Below are positions 5,563 to 7,086 of a stretch of 7,086 bases of DNA, piece by piece (position 1 is the stretch's first letter; each line of letters opens with the position of its first letter). The stretch covers positions 1 through 7,086 of the forward strand of contig JAHRVD010000160.1 in the NCBI GenBank assembly GCA_019090845.1. The letters run 5' to 3'. The stretch is from Marinosulfonomonas sp. (GTDB taxonomy: Bacteria > Pseudomonadota > Alphaproteobacteria > Rhodobacterales > Rhodobacteraceae). The notes below the pieces were generated by a model, which ran no database searches, had not been told where the DNA came from, and worked only from the letters and a program-made list of their open reading frames with translations. The position numbers and the translations under genes were made by a program.

Positions 5563-6237
5563 ATGTATGTCACAATTCCAACCGACGGTGCTGCCGCAGC
5601 ACCCATTCCCGCACTCATAAATGCAAAGCCAAAGTCACCCGAAACCCATGTCAAAACAGGTTCGTATCTCTATTTCGAGGGCGATGACGTCAAGTGGCTA
5701 TACTTGGTCAAATCGGGTGTTTTGCGCCTGACCCGCCTGCTCGAGGACGGTCGCCGGCAAGTTATCGCCTTTGGCTATCCCGGCGATGTGGTCGGGTTTC
5801 CCGCCGAGCGTCAGCACCACACCGACTGCGACGTTCTGATTGACGCCGATTTGCAGCCTTTCAGCCTGTCATGTCTGGAAGGCAATTGCAGCCATCAGGA
5901 AACTCACCGTCAGCTTCTTCAGGCGGCATTGCGCGAGATCAGCGGAATGCAGGACCACTTCATGATGCTGGGTCGGAAATCAGCGGTCGAAAAGGTTGCA
6001 TCGTTTCTGTGCGTGCTGACGGATCGAGTCGGCACAAAGGTTGGCAACTATTCGCAGGTGGAACTACCTATGACGCGCACAGATATAGCCGATTTCCTGG
6101 GGCTGACAACTGAAACCGTATGTCGGACCCTGACCCAGATGCGCAGGGACGACATCATCGCGATCGACAACATTCAAACGATCATCATCCAACGTCCGAC
6201 GGTCCTTTTGGACCTGTCGCTTGGCGACGAAAAGTAA
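5563..6237 (+). CDS. fixK: FixK-type Crp/Fnr family transcriptional regulator
   Basis: This 224-residue protein (from ATG 5563) has a cNMP-binding-like beta-barrel (about 31-110; KTGSYLYFEGDDVKWLYLV, then GDVVGF), a long dimerisation helix (about 115-152) and a helix-turn-helix (about 166-200; MTRTDIADFLGLTTETVCRTL). The N-terminal region has no cysteines, so it cannot hold the FNR 4Fe-4S cluster. This is the FixK pattern, in which oxygen control comes from the kinase cascade. Recognition-helix residues E184 and R188 match those reading TTGAT/ATCAA half-sites. The residue before the arginine, usually serine in FNR, is C187; other cysteines are C89, C104, C109 and C150. ATG 5563 is preferred over the in-frame GTG 5521 because GGGGGCGAGA precedes it. 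Probable targets are the boxes at 570, 1339 and 3060; no such box lies in its own promoter. Confidence 0.88.
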   Translation: MYVTIPTDGAAAAPIPALINAKPKSPETHVKTGSYLYFEGDDVKWLYLVKSGVLRLTRLLEDGRRQVIAFGYPGDVVGFPAERQHHTDCDVLIDADLQPFSLSCLEGNCSHQETHRQLLQAALREISGMQDHFMMLGRKSAVEKVASFLCVLTDRVGTKVGNYSQVELPMTRTDIADFLGLTTETVCRTLTQMRRDDIIAIDNIQTIIIQRPTVLLDLSLGDEK

Positions 6238-6240
6238 TCT

Positions 6241-6261
6241 GGGGTAGGCTGGCCCCTTATT
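6241..6261 (+). terminator. Weak hairpin after the FixK-type gene
   Basis: GGGG (6241-6244) pairs with CCCC (6253-6256), with a possible T-G pair inside, and TTATT follows. It lies in the 23 bp gap between the convergent FixK-type and DUF2267 genes, where a terminator is expected. The stem is only 4-5 bp, so the call is tentative. Confidence 0.3.
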
Positions 6262-6653
6262 CAAGGCGCCGGCCAAAAGGCCCGAATGCTTTCCGGCAGG
6301 CTAGCGCACACATCTTCGATCTCGCCAGCTGTCAAACGGGCGTTCAACAACTCGAAGACGTACTTGATGTCTTCCGGCCCACGGTATTCCACGGTTTCGC
6401 CAATCTGTGCTTCGATGGCTGCGATGAATTCTGCCGCGCTGCGTTCCCGGCTTGGCGTTCGCTTTGGAACCCAGCCTTCAAACATCATGCCACGCACCAA
6501 CAAGGGCAGCTGCGCCGAAAACTGCGCCAGCTCGTCCGTTAACAGATGGTCCCGCACGATGTGCAACGTCACCCGCAAAAACCGCAAAGTACTGTGGCTT
6601 GTGCTGTCAGACGAATTCGAACTGGTCTCTGCAAGGACAACGAGGCTGTCCAT
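6261..6653 (-). CDS. DUF2267 protein, N-terminus probably replaced by an IS insertion
   Basis: From residue about 20 onward the 130-residue product matches DUF2267 proteins: STLRFLRVTLHIVRDHL, then AQLPLLVRGMMFEGW, RSAAEFIAAI, and a C-terminal helix TAGEIEDVCASLPESIRAFW. The family's function is unknown. Full-length members normally have another 15-30 residues ahead of the first matching helix (a W-L-x-E/D-type segment, then DRHxAYxALR). Here that part is replaced by low-complexity MDSLVVLAETSSNSSDSTSH. The ATG overlaps the transposase stop codon (TAATG) and has no Shine-Dalgarno. I infer that the IS6 element inserted into the 5' part of the gene, deleting or displacing the native start and promoter. 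The remnant could be expressed by readthrough or coupling from the transposase, or may be dead. The family call is firm; functionality is doubtful. Confidence 0.72.
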   Translation of the reverse strand: MDSLVVLAETSSNSSDSTSHSTLRFLRVTLHIVRDHLLTDELAQFSAQLPLLVRGMMFEGWVPKRTPSRERSAAEFIAAIEAQIGETVEYRGPEDIKYVFELLNARLTAGEIEDVCASLPESIRAFWPAP

Positions 6654-7086
6654 TATGACACGCCAAGTTGGCGCGACTCGGCGAGAGCAGGGGTACGGTT
6701 GAACTTGAAAGTGTCACGCGAGTAAAGGTGGCGCTCCTGGTTGAAATGGTTGTGAACAGAAGAATGGACGGATGCGAATTTCTGCAAACTTCGCATTTGC
6801 CTGAACCTGAGCATGGCCCGTTCTCGTCGTCGGAATGGCAGGTGTAAATTCTCCGCCCGGTTGTTTAGCCAACGGCCGGTTTCTTGTCGACCGGCATTGC
6901 CGACCTGCTTCATAGCAGCGCCATAGGATCGAAGTTTGTCCGTTACGATCACTGCCGGATTACCGTGGCGCTTCATTGATTTTCTGTGGAATTTCAATGC
7001 TGCTTTGCGATCCCGGCGCTTCGTGACGTGAGATTCCAGCACCTCGCCTTCGTGATCCACCGCCCGCCAAAGGTAGTGTGTCACCC
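6624..7086 (-). mobile_element. IS6-family insertion sequence, one end inside window (boundary tentative)
   Basis: The transposase at 6653-7086 marks the element. A plausible terminal inverted repeat begins at 6624 (GGTCTCTGCAAGG), resembling the GG-x-x-CTG-x-x-GCAAA ends typical of IS6 elements. It would place about 29 bp between the transposase stop and the element's end. The other end and the 8-bp target duplication lie outside the window, so the exact boundary is unproven. Confidence 0.45.
6653..7086 (-). CDS. IS6-family transposase, C-terminal part (5' end outside window)
   Basis: The frame is open to the right edge. A GTG at 7084-7082 is internal rather than the true start, because family members have a helix-turn-helix and the first catalytic Asp ahead of this point. 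Visible motifs, counted from that GTG, are LWRAVDHEGEVLE (5-17), VIVTDKLRSYGAA (45-57, second catalytic D49), WLNNRAENLH (72-81, catalytic E79) and FRRRERAMLRFR (84-95), all typical of IS6/IS26-type DDE transposases. D49 and E79 are 29 residues apart, shorter than the D-34-E quoted for IS26, so this is a divergent clade or has a small deletion. The C-terminus (ALAESRQLGVS) looks natural, so the copy may be intact. The stop codon overlaps the DUF2267 ATG. Confidence 0.9.
   Translation of the reverse strand, partial: VTHYLWRAVDHEGEVLESHVTKRRDRKAALKFHRKSMKRHGNPAVIVTDKLRSYGAAMKQVGNAGRQETGRWLNNRAENLHLPFRRRERAMLRFRQMRSLQKFASVHSSVHNHFNQERHLYSRDTFKFNRTPALAESRQLGVS

Noticed and set aside
6300..6702. 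Plus-strand open frames opposite the DUF2267 gene
   Set aside because: The minus strand carries clear DUF2267 homology in this region; the plus-strand translations resemble no family.

Overview
The window looks like a piece of an alphaproteobacterial genome, probably Rhodobacterales or a related group. The reasons are the GC-rich coding, the FixL/FixK-type regulators, the host-attachment-family protein, and an IS6-family transposase of a type I associate with alphaproteobacteria. No rRNA, tRNA or CRISPR is visible. Taxonomy is inference.

Layout from left to right: (1) the 5' part of a sodium/calcium exchanger-family membrane protein on the minus strand, running off the left edge; (2) divergent from it, a VIT1/CCC1-family iron/manganese transporter; (3) a site-2 protease (M50) with two CBS domains; (4) convergent to that, a small host-attachment-family (eRF1-like fold) protein; (5) divergent from it, a soluble hybrid histidine kinase PAS-HisKA-HATPase-REC whose PAS domain carries the FixL haem signature; (6) convergent to the kinase with a 34 bp tail-to-tail overlap, an OmpR/PhoB-type response regulator; (7) divergent from that, a FixK-type Crp/Fnr regulator without Fe-S cysteines; (8) a DUF2267 protein that has lost its normal N-terminus; (9) an IS6-family transposase abutting it and running off the right edge.

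The main result is that the regulators and their likely targets sit together. Hybrid FixL + OmpR-type regulator + FixK is the composition of the FixJ-independent hFixL-FxkR-FixK oxygen cascade known from Rhizobium etli. The fixK upstream region has a 10-bp-phased direct repeat, as expected for an OmpR-family site. Three intergenic regions carry FNR/FixK boxes: 570-583 and 1339-1352 match 9/10, and 3060-3073 matches 10/10. In each case a -10-like hexamer starts 28.5 bp from the box centre, which is class II activator geometry. I therefore read the window as a compact low-oxygen island: sensor kinase, then response regulator, then FixK, then metal/cation transport, membrane protease and host-attachment protein. 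The IS6 element at the right edge has probably cut into the DUF2267 gene and removed its native promoter.
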